64,000 nucleotides of DNA from Flavobacterium anhuiense. GTDB lineage: Bacteria > Bacteroidota > Bacteroidia > Flavobacteriales > Flavobacteriaceae. The notes under the pieces are model-generated. The model did not search any database and was not told where the DNA came from. It saw only the letters and a list, made by a program, of their open reading frames with translations. Positions 19,209 to 27,501 of this stretch are shown here, piece by piece (positions within the stretch are counted from its first letter, which is position 1; each line of letters starts with the position of its first letter). The DNA is taken from the NCBI RefSeq assembly GCF_004151235.1, contig NZ_JUIV01000004.1:186001-250000 (forward strand), read 5' to 3'. The position numbers and the translations under genes were made by a program.

Positions 19209-20552
19209 TTAAACGACACCTTGTGCAAGCATCGCATCGGCAACTTTCACAAATCCGGCAATGTTTGCTCCTTTTACGTAGTTCACATATCCGTCTTCTT
19301 CAGCACCGTATTTTTTACATTGGTTATGAATTCCGATCATGATTTCTTTCAATCTCAAGTCTACTTCTTCACTTGTCCAGTTTAGACGAATTGAGTTTTG
19401 AGTCATTTCTAATCCAGAAGCAGCCACACCACCAGCGTTTGCAGCTTTTCCAGGAGCGAATAACACTTTATTGTCTAAGAAAAGTTTAATAGCATCTAAT
19501 GTAGAAGGCATGTTTGCAGCTTCAGTCACACATAAAACGCCATTATCTATTAATTTCTTAGCATCATCACCGTTTAATTCGTTTTGAGTAGCACATGGAA
19601 TTGCGATATCTACTTTTACTTCCCAAGGGCTTTTTCCTTTATGGAAAACAGCATTTGGATATTTCTCTAAATATCTTTCTGCTCTATTATCTCCAGTAGC
19701 TCTCATTTCAAGCATATGATCGATTTTTTCTCCAGAAATACCTTCTTCATCGTAAATGTATCCGTCAGGTCCAGAAATAGTAACTACTTTACCTCCTAAT
19801 TCATTTACTTTTAAAGCTACTCCCCAAGCTACGTTTCCGAATCCTGAAATAGCTACTCTTTTACCTTTAATCTCATGTCCGATAGTACGAAGCATTTGAT
19901 CTGTAAAATAAACTACTCCATATCCTGTAGCTTCTGGTCTGATTAATGAACCTCCATAAGCTAAACCTTTTCCAGTTAAAACTCCAGTAAATTCATTTCT
20001 AATTCTTTTGTACTGTCCGAACAAATAACCAATTTCTCTTGCTCCAACGCCAATATCTCCAGCCGGAACGTCAAGATCTGGTCCAATATGACGGCATAAT
20101 TCTGTCATGAATGACTGGCAGAAACGCATAATTTCTCCATCAGATTTTCCTTCTGGATCAAAATCAGATCCTCCTTTACCTCCGCCCATTGGAAGAGTTG
20201 TCAAACTGTTTTTGAAAACTTGTTCGAAAGCAAGGAATTTTAAAACTGATAAATTTACTGTATGGTGAAATCTAATCCCTCCTTTGTAAGGTCCAATTGC
20301 AGAGTTCATCTGAATTCTAAAACCTCTATTTACAATAATTTCTCCCTTATCGTCTACCCACGGAACTCTAAATATTATTGATCTTTCCGGTTCAGCGATT
20401 CTTAAAAGAATATTCTTTCCATCATATTTTTTACGCTCAGATATAAACGGAATTACAGTTTCTGCAAACTCTCTAACTGCTTGAAGAAATTCTGGCTCGT
20501 TTGGATTTTTTGACTCAATAAGAGCCATAAATTCATTTATTTTTTGTTCCAT
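19209..20552 (-). CDS. gdhA: glutamate dehydrogenase (NADP-type)
   Basis: Hexameric enzyme interconverting 2-oxoglutarate plus ammonia and glutamate, the link between carbon and nitrogen metabolism; cytoplasmic. 447 residues, as in the 50-kDa NADP-dependent class. Motifs: substrate site GPYKGGIRFH, catalytic lysine region PMGGGKGGSDFDP, Rossmann motif GFGNVAWG, and late AANAGGVAASGLEMTQNS. It is transcribed divergently from the outer-membrane protein at 20880 across a 327-base region with a palindrome just upstream of the ATG. Confidence 0.96.
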   Translation of the reverse strand: MEQKINEFMALIESKNPNEPEFLQAVREFAETVIPFISERKKYDGKNILLRIAEPERSIIFRVPWVDDKGEIIVNRGFRIQMNSAIGPYKGGIRFHHTVNLSVLKFLAFEQVFKNSLTTLPMGGGKGGSDFDPEGKSDGEIMRFCQSFMTELCRHIGPDLDVPAGDIGVGAREIGYLFGQYKRIRNEFTGVLTGKGLAYGGSLIRPEATGYGVVYFTDQMLRTIGHEIKGKRVAISGFGNVAWGVALKVNELGGKVVTISGPDGYIYDEEGISGEKIDHMLEMRATGDNRAERYLEKYPNAVFHKGKSPWEVKVDIAIPCATQNELNGDDAKKLIDNGVLCVTEAANMPSTLDAIKLFLDNKVLFAPGKAANAGGVAASGLEMTQNSIRLNWTSEEVDLRLKEIMIGIHNQCKKYGAEEDGYVNYVKGANIAGFVKVADAMLAQGVV

Positions 20553-20879
20553 CTTTGAAATAAATTTTTCAGATAATTTAGATTTAATTTTTACTCTTAT
20601 AAAAATAAGAAATCATGTTTAAGAAAACGTTTTCGTTTTAACTGACAAAGATATAGCAAATAATGATTCAATGTTACATTTTTCACTTTTTTGAATCGAT
20701 TTGTGGTTTTTTCAAACATTCCAAAAAAAACACATTTTTCATGTAGGTGTTTACATGCAAATCACCTTTTAAAAGTTAGTAAATTAAGTATTTTGTTACT
20801 TATTTTTCAATACATCGATTTAATATTTTGAATCGATTAGGTTTTTTATATATTTGCCACGATTTGTAAGCCCCTAAAA
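20553..20879. promoter_or_regulatory. divergent intergenic region of gdhA and the 20880 outer-membrane gene
   Basis: No gene seen. It holds a candidate gdhA minus-strand -7 element (TATCTTTG, complement of 20646-20653), a 12-bp palindrome GAAAACGTTTTC (20623-20634) between that promoter and the gdhA ATG, two exact AATCGATT sites (20694-20701, 20831-20838) plus an ATCGATT at 20814-20820, and the promoter of the plus-strand gene at 20827-20856. Confidence 0.55.
20827..20856 (+). promoter_or_regulatory. promoter of the 20880 outer-membrane gene
   Basis: TTTG (20827-20830), an 18-base spacer and TATATTTG (20849-20856) fit the Bacteroidetes TTG-N17-23-TAnnTTTG consensus. An AATCGATT site overlaps the spacer just after the upstream element, as expected for an operator. 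Confidence 0.65.
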
Positions 20880-21671
20880 ATGTCTAAACACCTATTTATC
20901 ACATTATTTGCCTTGTTCGGCATCTCAACTGCCGTATCAGCGCAAGGATTAGCCCAAGAGATCGGAATCTATGCAGGACCAGTAACTTTACAGTCCGATT
21001 TTGGAGAAAGAAACAACTTTGATAATAATGTCGGAAACACAGGTTTTGGCATTGGAGTCATGCACTTTATTAACTTCTCTGCCAATAACAATAGAGAAAA
21101 TTATTTCACAGAACATTTTAAAGTAAGATCTGATCTGTCTTACAGCCGAACCAATTTAAAACATCATGGCAAATGGGTTGATTATAAGTCTAACGGATTA
21201 TTTGCAACACAGTTGAGAAACATGCATGCCAGCTCAAGCATTGTAAGCTTGGGCACACAGCTAGAATTTTCTCCTTTTATGAAAATTCACGATTTCGAAA
21301 ACACAATTGGTAGCTTCAGTCCGTATGGAGCTTTTGGGGTTCAAGTAAGCTATTATTCAGCAAAAGTTGGATCACATTTAGGAGACATTACATTTCCTGC
21401 TAATACTCCAGGAAAATATTTAACTCCATCTGACGGACGTGCACATGGATTCTCTACCGAAACCGGTGTAGCATTAGCAGCAACAGCAGCAATTGGAGTT
21501 CATTATAAACTGACTGAAATGAGTGATTTGATGTTTGAAACTCGTTTTCATATGTACAGCTCAGACTGGATCGACGGATTAAATCCAAACAAAGATATCT
21601 ACAAAGAAAATAAATCTAACGACTGGCAAGTTTGGTTTAACTTCGGATACATCTACTATTTACAATTTTAA
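20880..21671 (+). CDS. secreted beta-barrel-like outer-membrane protein
   Basis: 263 residues with a signal peptide (MSKHLFITLFALFGISTAVSAQ) and then alternating amphipathic strands ending in an aromatic C-terminus (WQVWFNFGYIYYLQF), which fits an 8-12-strand outer-membrane barrel. Glycine-rich turns are frequent (GNTGFGIGVMHF, SPYGAFGVQVSYY). I recall proteins of this type being annotated as the THC0290_0291 family in flavobacteria, but I cannot confirm that here. It is divergent from gdhA and shares its control region. Function unknown. Confidence 0.7.
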   Translation: MSKHLFITLFALFGISTAVSAQGLAQEIGIYAGPVTLQSDFGERNNFDNNVGNTGFGIGVMHFINFSANNNRENYFTEHFKVRSDLSYSRTNLKHHGKWVDYKSNGLFATQLRNMHASSSIVSLGTQLEFSPFMKIHDFENTIGSFSPYGAFGVQVSYYSAKVGSHLGDITFPANTPGKYLTPSDGRAHGFSTETGVALAATAAIGVHYKLTEMSDLMFETRFHMYSSDWIDGLNPNKDIYKENKSNDWQVWFNFGYIYYLQF

Positions 21672-21695
21672 AAAAATTTTAAATCCAAAATATAC

Positions 21696-21739
21696 AAATC
21701 CCAAATTCCAGAACTATTAAAAAGTGGAATTTGGGATTT
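21696..21739. terminator. convergent bidirectional hairpin, dispersed family
   Basis: Perfect 15-bp inverted repeat AAATCCCAAATTCCA (21696-21710) / TGGAATTTGGGATTT (21725-21739) between two converging genes. The same 15-mer arms recur at 38480-38519. Confidence 0.75.
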
Positions 21740-21762
21740 TAGTTTTATTGCAAATTCTTTTT

Positions 21763-22905
21763 TTAAGAAAGGGCTTGTTCCAAATCCGCAATTAAATCTT
21801 CTGCATCTTCAATACCAACGCTTAATCGAACCAAATCGTCAGTAATACCAACTTCTGCTCTTTTATCTGCAGGAATCGATGCGTGTGTCATTAATGCTGG
21901 ATGATTAGCCAATGATTCTACTCCACCTAAAGACTCTGCTAAAGTAAACACTTTTAGTTTCTCTAAAAATGCAATAGAATCTTCTTTTTTACCCGATTTA
22001 AAATCGAATGAAACCATTCCGCCAAAAGCTTTCATTTGTTTCTTCGCAATTTCATGAAATGGGTGATTTTCTAAACCTGGATAATAAACCGTTTTAATCT
22101 TTGGGTGATTGCTTAAATATTCAACCACTTTTTCTCCATTTTCACAATGTCTCTGAACTCTTAATGCTAATGTTTTAATTCCTCTTAAAACCAAAAAGCT
22201 ATCCATTGGTCCAAGAGTTGCTCCTGTTGCAAATTGCTGAAAATGCAATTGATCTCCAAGGGCTGCGTCTTTTACAATTAAAGCTCCAGCAATAACATCA
22301 GAATGTCCTCCTAAATATTTTGTTGCTGAGTGCATTACAATATCAGCTCCTAAATCTAGAGGTTTTTGCAAATATGGCGTTGCGAAAGTATTATCTACGG
22401 CAAGAAGAATTTTTTTCTCCTGAGTAATTTTTGCTATTTCTTGAATGTCTGCCAATTTCATCAACGGATTGGTTGGTGTTTCTACCCAGATTAACTTCGT
22501 ATTTTCGTTGATTAAACTTTTCAGTTTATCAATATTTGTCATATCGACAAAATGAAATTTAATACCCGAATCTTTATAAACACGAGAGAACATTCTGTAT
22601 GTTCCTCCGTATAAATCATCCATCGCAATGATTTCGTCTCCAGCTTTAAAAGATCTTAAAACGCAATCTGTAGCTGCAAGGCCAGAAGAAAAAGCCAATC
22701 CGCGAGTTCCGTTTTCAATACTTGCCAACGCTTCTTCCAGAGCTGTACGAGTAGGATTTGAAGCTCGGCTATATTCGTAATCTGCCAAAGGTTTCCCCGG
22801 GCTTGATTGCACAAATGTTGAAGTTTGATATACCGGAGGCATAACCGCACCTGTACTTGGATCATGATGCTGACCACCATGTATTACTTTTGTATTGAAT
22901 TTCAT
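21763..22905 (-). CDS. cystathionine gamma-synthase / gamma-lyase (Cys/Met metabolism PLP enzyme)
   Basis: 380 residues, usual for the Cys/Met metabolism PLP family, which makes or splits cystathionine; cytoplasmic tetramer. Motifs: YEYSRASNPTR and LAFSSGLAATDCVL near the N-terminus, the substrate/PLP region VDNTFATPYLQKPLDLGAD, and the PLP lysine in HSATKYLGGHSD, followed by GATLGPMDSFLVLRGIKTL. The sequence alone does not separate the synthase (MetB) from the lyase, so no symbol is given. It is divergent from the lipoprotein gene at 23010. Confidence 0.92.
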   Translation of the reverse strand: MKFNTKVIHGGQHHDPSTGAVMPPVYQTSTFVQSSPGKPLADYEYSRASNPTRTALEEALASIENGTRGLAFSSGLAATDCVLRSFKAGDEIIAMDDLYGGTYRMFSRVYKDSGIKFHFVDMTNIDKLKSLINENTKLIWVETPTNPLMKLADIQEIAKITQEKKILLAVDNTFATPYLQKPLDLGADIVMHSATKYLGGHSDVIAGALIVKDAALGDQLHFQQFATGATLGPMDSFLVLRGIKTLALRVQRHCENGEKVVEYLSNHPKIKTVYYPGLENHPFHEIAKKQMKAFGGMVSFDFKSGKKEDSIAFLEKLKVFTLAESLGGVESLANHPALMTHASIPADKRAEVGITDDLVRLSVGIEDAEDLIADLEQALS

Positions 22906-23009
22906 ATAGTTATAAATTTTAATTCTGTAATTCTTTTACAAATTTACCGCTTAATTTATTTTATCGTGACACAACTTCTTACCTTTGTAGATAATTAACA
23001 CTTTTTGAT

Positions 23010-23753
23010 ATGAAAAATTCCATATTTATAATCTTTTTGTGTTTGATTTTTACAAGTTGCAAAAAAGAGCTTTCATTTGAAAATGAAACATTTGAAGAGA
23101 AATCTACTGTACCGTGCGCAAATGACTGCCCAAAAATCACGATAGAAGTTCCTATTGCTAAAAATATTAAAGTAACATCAGACAGCATCAATAAAAAAGT
23201 CTTTGCTGTTATAAAAGAGATTGTATTTTTCGAAGAAGATTCAGTAAAAGTTGATGATTATAAATCGTTGGCTAAATCTTTTATTGCTTCATATGAAGAA
23301 ATGCATCAAAAATTCCCAAATGACACTTTTGGTTGGGAAGCAAAAATTATTGGAAATGTCGAATTTGAATCTGACCAAGTTTTAAACCTTAAAATTGATC
23401 ACTATACTTTTACTGGAGGCGCTCACGGATATCAAGGCTATCGATCATTGTTATTTGATAAAAAAACTGGTAAGACAATTTTCAACAAACAATTATTTAA
23501 AAACGAAAATGAGTTTAAAGCTTTCGCCGAAAAAACTTTTAGAGCAAAATATAAAATTCCTGAAAAAGCGAATATTAATGCTACTGGCTTGATGTTCGAA
23601 AATGATAAATTTCAACTGCCTCAAAACATTTTTTATACCTCTGCAGGTTTACTTTTATATTACAATTCATACGAAGCCGCATCTTACGCAGATGGTCCAA
23701 AAGAGCTTATATTTCCCTATGAAGAAGTAAAAAAATATTTGAATTTTCAATAA
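23010..23753 (+). CDS. DUF3298/DUF4163-type lipoprotein (RsiV-like)
   Basis: 247-residue lipoprotein: the signal peptide FIIFLCLIFTSC places the lipidated cysteine at about residue 14, followed by KKE. The C-terminal half has the DUF3298 pattern (HYTFTGGAHGYQGYRSLLFDKKTGKTI ... FYTSAGLLLYYNSYEAASYADGPKELIFPYEEVKKYL), known from the anti-sigma factor RsiV, where it binds lysozyme. There is no cytoplasmic sigma-binding part and no sigma gene nearby, so it is more likely a periplasmic sensor or binding protein of unknown role. A TACCTTTG -7-like element lies at 22980-22987. Confidence 0.75.
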   Translation: MKNSIFIIFLCLIFTSCKKELSFENETFEEKSTVPCANDCPKITIEVPIAKNIKVTSDSINKKVFAVIKEIVFFEEDSVKVDDYKSLAKSFIASYEEMHQKFPNDTFGWEAKIIGNVEFESDQVLNLKIDHYTFTGGAHGYQGYRSLLFDKKTGKTIFNKQLFKNENEFKAFAEKTFRAKYKIPEKANINATGLMFENDKFQLPQNIFYTSAGLLLYYNSYEAASYADGPKELIFPYEEVKKYLNFQ

Positions 23754-23795
23754 AAAAAAAATAAATCAAGCCATTTAATTTGGTTCCTGTATATC

Positions 23796-23823
23796 GTAGA
23801 GACGCACTGCAGTGCATCTCTAC
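23796..23823. repeat. REP-like palindrome
   Basis: Palindrome with arms GTAGAGACGCACTG and CAGTGCATCTCTAC, 13 of 14 positions paired and no loop. A shorter relative is at 40375-40398. It lies between convergent genes. Confidence 0.65.
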
Positions 23824-23867
23824 AGTAAATCTCAGAATCTTAGTATCTCAGCAACTTAGAACCTTTT

Positions 23868-25013
23868 CTACTGAACATCATATTTCATTTTACGCAAAAC
23901 CCTCAAAGCTTCTTTAAAAGAAGAATAAATATTTTTATACGGCTTTAAAAGTAGTTTAGCGTCAATCAATTTTTGTCTGGCATCTTCAAAACCATTCAAA
24001 TGACAAATCATAAAAGTAGAAGGCAGATTCTCTAGGTCTTTCATTTCACGCTCAGATAATGACATCTCTTTTTCAAGTTTTCTTAGCAGAGCTATATTAG
24101 AATTATAAATGTGATGTAACATTTTTCTGTTGAATTCTGGTGGCTGAAAAAGCATTTGACGATCGATTTTATAATAACCATTGTCAAAAAAATGAATCGT
24201 TTGTTCTTCAAGCGGATAATAACTCGTTTTGTCATTCAACCCCAAAGGAACATATTCTGTGATTGTAAAAGTATCGTCATTATAATCTATCGTGACAACG
24301 TCTTGCGCAGAATAAAAAAGCTTAATCTGTTCGTTTATCAATTCGATATCTACACGCGACAAATACGTTTTTTCACGAAGTTTTTTTGGAACTCCAGCCC
24401 AGCAGATTACAAACAACTCTTTAAAAACATGATATTTTGGCGACATATCTTTATGCCTGAAATTCATAAAATCGATAACCCCATCTAAAGTATATTGAAT
24501 GCTGTTTCGAGAGCTATTTTCAATCCCGATTACAGTTTCTGTATTCTGATTGCTTTTTTCGATTTCCTCGTGTTCTTCGAGCGGAATCGAATTACTGCCA
24601 CGTCTTATGAAAACGCTATTCGCTAAAATGGTATGGATTCCTTTTTTAAAGTACGAGATTTTACTTTTAGGCTTTATGGTGACAAGACCAACTACTTTGT
24701 CTTTTGGAAGGTTTGGAAAAGGGACGTTTTCGTATTGAATTTTTGGAGGATTTTCTAAAAAAGCATTCACCAGATTTTGAATTCGGCTGTCATCAAAGAA
24801 ATCATCGCCAACAATTTCGTTATCTTGATCTTCTACTCCAACTACTATATAAGAATTATTGTTCGGATTGGAATTTGATAGCGCGCAAATATGCTTCAAG
24901 AACTTTCCTTTTCCTTCTCTGGAATGAAGATTCAATTGCCTTTTCTTATCATAAAAACTGCTTTCGTCATTATGAGCGAGGAGATTTTTAATTAAAAGGC
25001 GCTTATTAATCAT
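23868..25013 (-). CDS. AlbA_2-domain (Schlafen-like) putative DNA-binding/ATP-binding protein
   Basis: 381 residues. The N-terminal 150 match the AlbA_2 domain: ESSFYDKKRQLNLHSREGKGKFLKHICALSNS, then NNSYIVVGVEDQDNEIVGDDFFDD, FLENPPKIQYENV and a strand pair ending in SVFIRRGSNSIPL. The remaining 230 residues are not recognised; they hold charged helices (LRKLEKEMSLSEREMKDLENLP). AlbA_2 proteins are often labelled ATP-binding or transcriptional regulators, and some belong to defence systems, but no partner nuclease or helicase is next to it. Cytoplasmic; function unknown. Confidence 0.75.
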   Translation of the reverse strand: MINKRLLIKNLLAHNDESSFYDKKRQLNLHSREGKGKFLKHICALSNSNPNNNSYIVVGVEDQDNEIVGDDFFDDSRIQNLVNAFLENPPKIQYENVPFPNLPKDKVVGLVTIKPKSKISYFKKGIHTILANSVFIRRGSNSIPLEEHEEIEKSNQNTETVIGIENSSRNSIQYTLDGVIDFMNFRHKDMSPKYHVFKELFVICWAGVPKKLREKTYLSRVDIELINEQIKLFYSAQDVVTIDYNDDTFTITEYVPLGLNDKTSYYPLEEQTIHFFDNGYYKIDRQMLFQPPEFNRKMLHHIYNSNIALLRKLEKEMSLSEREMKDLENLPSTFMICHLNGFEDARQKLIDAKLLLKPYKNIYSSFKEALRVLRKMKYDVQ

Positions 25014-25018
25014 TCTTT

Positions 25019-25112
25019 CTAGATTATTAGACTGACTTAGATTTTTAGACTTCTTAGATTGATTTTCAGTTTTCTAAATTAAACTAAAGATCTAACTTCT
25101 AAGAAGTCTAAC
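25019..25112. repeat. dispersed repeat with inverted arms between the AlbA_2 and SDR genes
   Basis: Contains CTAGATTATTAGAC (25019-25032) and TTAGACTTCTTAGAT (25045-25059), both shared with 16731-16760, and a reverse-complement arm (TCTAAGAAGTCTAA) near 25098-25111. It has no coding potential. Confidence 0.6.
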
Positions 25113-25122
25113 TATCTAATTT

Positions 25123-25878
25123 TTAAATATTTTTCTTCACAATCGTCGAAGACGCCTGAGCCGTACTCATGACAACCAAATCAGCAATATTAACATGATA
25201 CGGTCTTGAAACTACAAAATGAATAATATCGGCAATATCTTCTGCCTGAAGCGGATCAAATCCTTTGTAAACATTTGCTGCTCTTTCAACGTCTCCTTTA
25301 AAACGAACTTCACTAAATTCTGTCGCCACCATTCCTGGATGAATGCCTCCAACTCTAATACCAAACGGATTCAAATCGATTCGCATTCCTGCTGTAATGG
25401 CATCAACGGCGTGTTTAGAACCGCAATATACATTTCCGTTCGGATACACTTCTTTAGCTGCTGTCGAACCAATATTAATAATGTGCCCAGATTGTCTTTC
25501 TACCATTTGCGGAATGATTGCTTTTGATACGTACAAAAGTCCTTTTACATTAATATCAATCATCGCATCCCAATCGTCTAAATCTCCATTTTGAATCGGA
25601 TCTAAACCATGTGCATTTCCTGCATTATTAATTAAAACGTCGATAGCCGAAAAATCGTTTGGCAAAGAGCCTATTTTTTCTAAAGCTTCTTCTTTATTTC
25701 GAACGTCAAATGCTAAAGAATGCACTTCTGTAAAAGCAGAAAGTTCTTTCTGAAGTTCTTCTAAACGGTCTTTACGTCTTCCGCAAAGCACAACTTTATA
25801 ATTATTTCTTGCTAAAATCTGAGCAGTTGCTTTTCCAATTCCGCTTGTAGCACCAGTAATTAAAACTGTTTTTTTCAT
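25123..25878 (-). CDS. SDR family NAD(P)-dependent oxidoreductase (YdfG-like)
   Basis: 251-residue classical short-chain dehydrogenase. The cofactor site is TGATSGIGKATA (residues 7-18), followed by CGRRKDRLEEL (NADPH-type Arg), DVLINNAGNAHG, the catalytic Ser in INIGSTAAKEV, and Tyr/Lys in YCGSKHA. The sequence NAHGLDPIQNGDLDDWDAMIDINVKG is typical of YdfG-like 3-hydroxy acid / L-allo-threonine dehydrogenases, which oxidise serine- and threonine-like hydroxy acids. The exact substrate is not certain. Single gene. Confidence 0.88.
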   Translation of the reverse strand: MKKTVLITGATSGIGKATAQILARNNYKVVLCGRRKDRLEELQKELSAFTEVHSLAFDVRNKEEALEKIGSLPNDFSAIDVLINNAGNAHGLDPIQNGDLDDWDAMIDINVKGLLYVSKAIIPQMVERQSGHIINIGSTAAKEVYPNGNVYCGSKHAVDAITAGMRIDLNPFGIRVGGIHPGMVATEFSEVRFKGDVERAANVYKGFDPLQAEDIADIIHFVVSRPYHVNIADLVVMSTAQASSTIVKKNI

Positions 25879-26062
25879 TTTAAATTATTTGTTTTTTGAC
25901 ACATAATAAAGTAATGTATCAATTTTAGGATCCATTTTTTACGATTAAATAAAATCCTAATGTCTTAAGATTTGATTAATTCAACACAAAATTACGTTAT
26001 AAAAACACTAAATAGATTCTGTTTTTCGTTATTAATTTACTAATTTTTTAAAAAACAAATTT

Positions 26063-26872
26063 ATGAAAAGTACAACCCTCAAATTTAAAATTTTTCTCTT
26101 GACTTCATTATCTACCCTATTTCTAGCAAGTTGTAGCAGTAATGATGGTAATGATGGCACACAAACTTCAAAAGTAAGTGTACGAATGACAGATGCACCG
26201 GGTGATTATGACCAAGTAAACGTTGAAGTTTTAGACGTTAAAATTAAAAGTAATTCTGAAACTGGCGAAGATGGCTGGGTTAGTATAGGAAACATAAAAC
26301 CTGGAGTATATAATTTACTAGATTTAACTGGCGGTGTAAATGTGCTTTTAGCAGATAATGAAGTGCCTTCTGGATTTTTAGGCCAAATTCGATTAATTCT
26401 TGGAGACAAAAACACTGTTGTTAAAGACGGAGTAACTTATCCTTTAAAAACACCTAGTGCGCAACAATCAGGTTTAAAATTAAAAGTTAACCAAACATTG
26501 ACAGCTGGTGCAACTTATGACTTTTTATTAGATTTTGATGTAGAACATTCTGTTGTTGTAGAAGCTGGCGGTTCTGGCAACTTCAATTTACATCCTGTAA
26601 TCAGAGTATCTACAACTGCAACATCAGGAATAATTAAAGGATTAGTAACGCCTTTCTCTTTCCAATCTTTAGTATCTGTTCAAGTGGGAGACACAGCTAT
26701 TTCAGCATATACAGATGAATCAGGAGCGTTTCAATTAAATGGTATTCCAGCAGGAACTTATTCTGTAACCATTACTCCTGATGCAAGTTCACAATTACCT
26801 GCTTTAGTTGTTCCAAATGTCGTGGTGGTAAACGGGCAAATCACAAACGTGAATACTCTAGTTTTAAAATAA
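26063..26872 (+). CDS. DUF4382-type surface lipoprotein with a carboxypeptidase-like domain
   Basis: 269 residues. The lipoprotein signal ends LSTLFLASCSSNDGNDG, with acidic residues after the cysteine of the kind associated with surface export in Bacteroidetes. The middle part reads VSVRMTDAPGDYDQVNVEVLDVKI ... GVYNLLDLTGG ... GQIRLILGDKNTVV ... YDFLLDFDVEHSVV, the DUF4382 pattern. The last 75 residues form a carboxypeptidase-like regulatory beta-sandwich (YTDESGAFQLNGIPAGTYSVTITPDA). It is monocistronic with a good terminator. Function unknown; probably extracellular binding. Confidence 0.82.
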   Translation: MKSTTLKFKIFLLTSLSTLFLASCSSNDGNDGTQTSKVSVRMTDAPGDYDQVNVEVLDVKIKSNSETGEDGWVSIGNIKPGVYNLLDLTGGVNVLLADNEVPSGFLGQIRLILGDKNTVVKDGVTYPLKTPSAQQSGLKLKVNQTLTAGATYDFLLDFDVEHSVVVEAGGSGNFNLHPVIRVSTTATSGIIKGLVTPFSFQSLVSVQVGDTAISAYTDESGAFQLNGIPAGTYSVTITPDASSQLPALVVPNVVVVNGQITNVNTLVLK

Positions 26873-26891
26873 AAAAAACCTAAAACATAAA

Positions 26892-26928
26892 AAACAGCTA
26901 TTCTAAAAAGCAGAATAGCTGTTTTTTT
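26892..26928 (+). terminator. terminator of the DUF4382 gene
   Basis: Perfect 13-bp stem AAACAGCTATTCT / AGAATAGCTGTTT with a 7-base loop and a T-run. Confidence 0.85.
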
Positions 26929-26977
26929 TATGGTTATTCATTTAAAAATAAAAATGACTTTAATCTGTGGCATTTTT

Positions 26978-27484
26978 TCAATGCTTATTTTTCCATTCTT
27001 CTAAATTCAACACCATATTAAGCGCTGTCCAAGTTTCTCCATCGACTTCTCTCAAGTATTTTTTATCGGGATTAATAGTAAATCCAACTTTTTCATAACA
27101 CTTTTGAGCTCCGATATTGAAGTCGAAAACATTCAATTCAATGTTTCTTTCTTTCCTGTTTTCAAAAATATATTGCAACATTAAGATCACCATTTTTTCA
27201 CCAATTCCTTTTCCTCTCTGGTTTTGATCCATAATCAAGATTCGACCTAACTTTGCAACACCATCGTAAAAATAAATTTCGCAATGTCCAATCGTATTGC
27301 CATTAGAAGTATTTGCAACTCTAAAAGCAATCCTGTTTTCATCAGAAAGTGTTTTGCCTATTTGACTTTCCGTTAAGGGAAAAGTGAATTCTGGCCCGCC
27401 AAATTGCATTAAATCTTTTGCGTTTTTGACAGAATTAATCAATTCAGAATAATCTTTTTTCTCAAATTTTTCTAGGTGTATCAT
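26978..27484 (-). CDS. GNAT family N-acetyltransferase
   Basis: 168 residues. The acetyl-CoA binding motif A is clear: LGRILIMDQNQRGKGIGEKMVILMLQYIF (R-x-x-G-x-G/A type), with the preceding strand GHCEIYFYDGVAKLG and the following NIELNVFDFNIGAQKCYEKVGF, a standard motif B. The substrate is not predictable. It lies 17 bases after the aldo/keto reductase gene on the same strand, so the two are probably co-transcribed. Confidence 0.88.
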   Translation of the reverse strand: MIHLEKFEKKDYSELINSVKNAKDLMQFGGPEFTFPLTESQIGKTLSDENRIAFRVANTSNGNTIGHCEIYFYDGVAKLGRILIMDQNQRGKGIGEKMVILMLQYIFENRKERNIELNVFDFNIGAQKCYEKVGFTINPDKKYLREVDGETWTALNMVLNLEEWKNKH

Positions 27485-27501
27485 TTTTTCAGAATCGTAA
27501 A

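Noticed and set aside
23868..25013. AlbA_2 protein as part of a phage defence island
   Set aside because: No nuclease, helicase, toxin or other defence partner is adjacent, and the flanks are ordinary metabolic genes.
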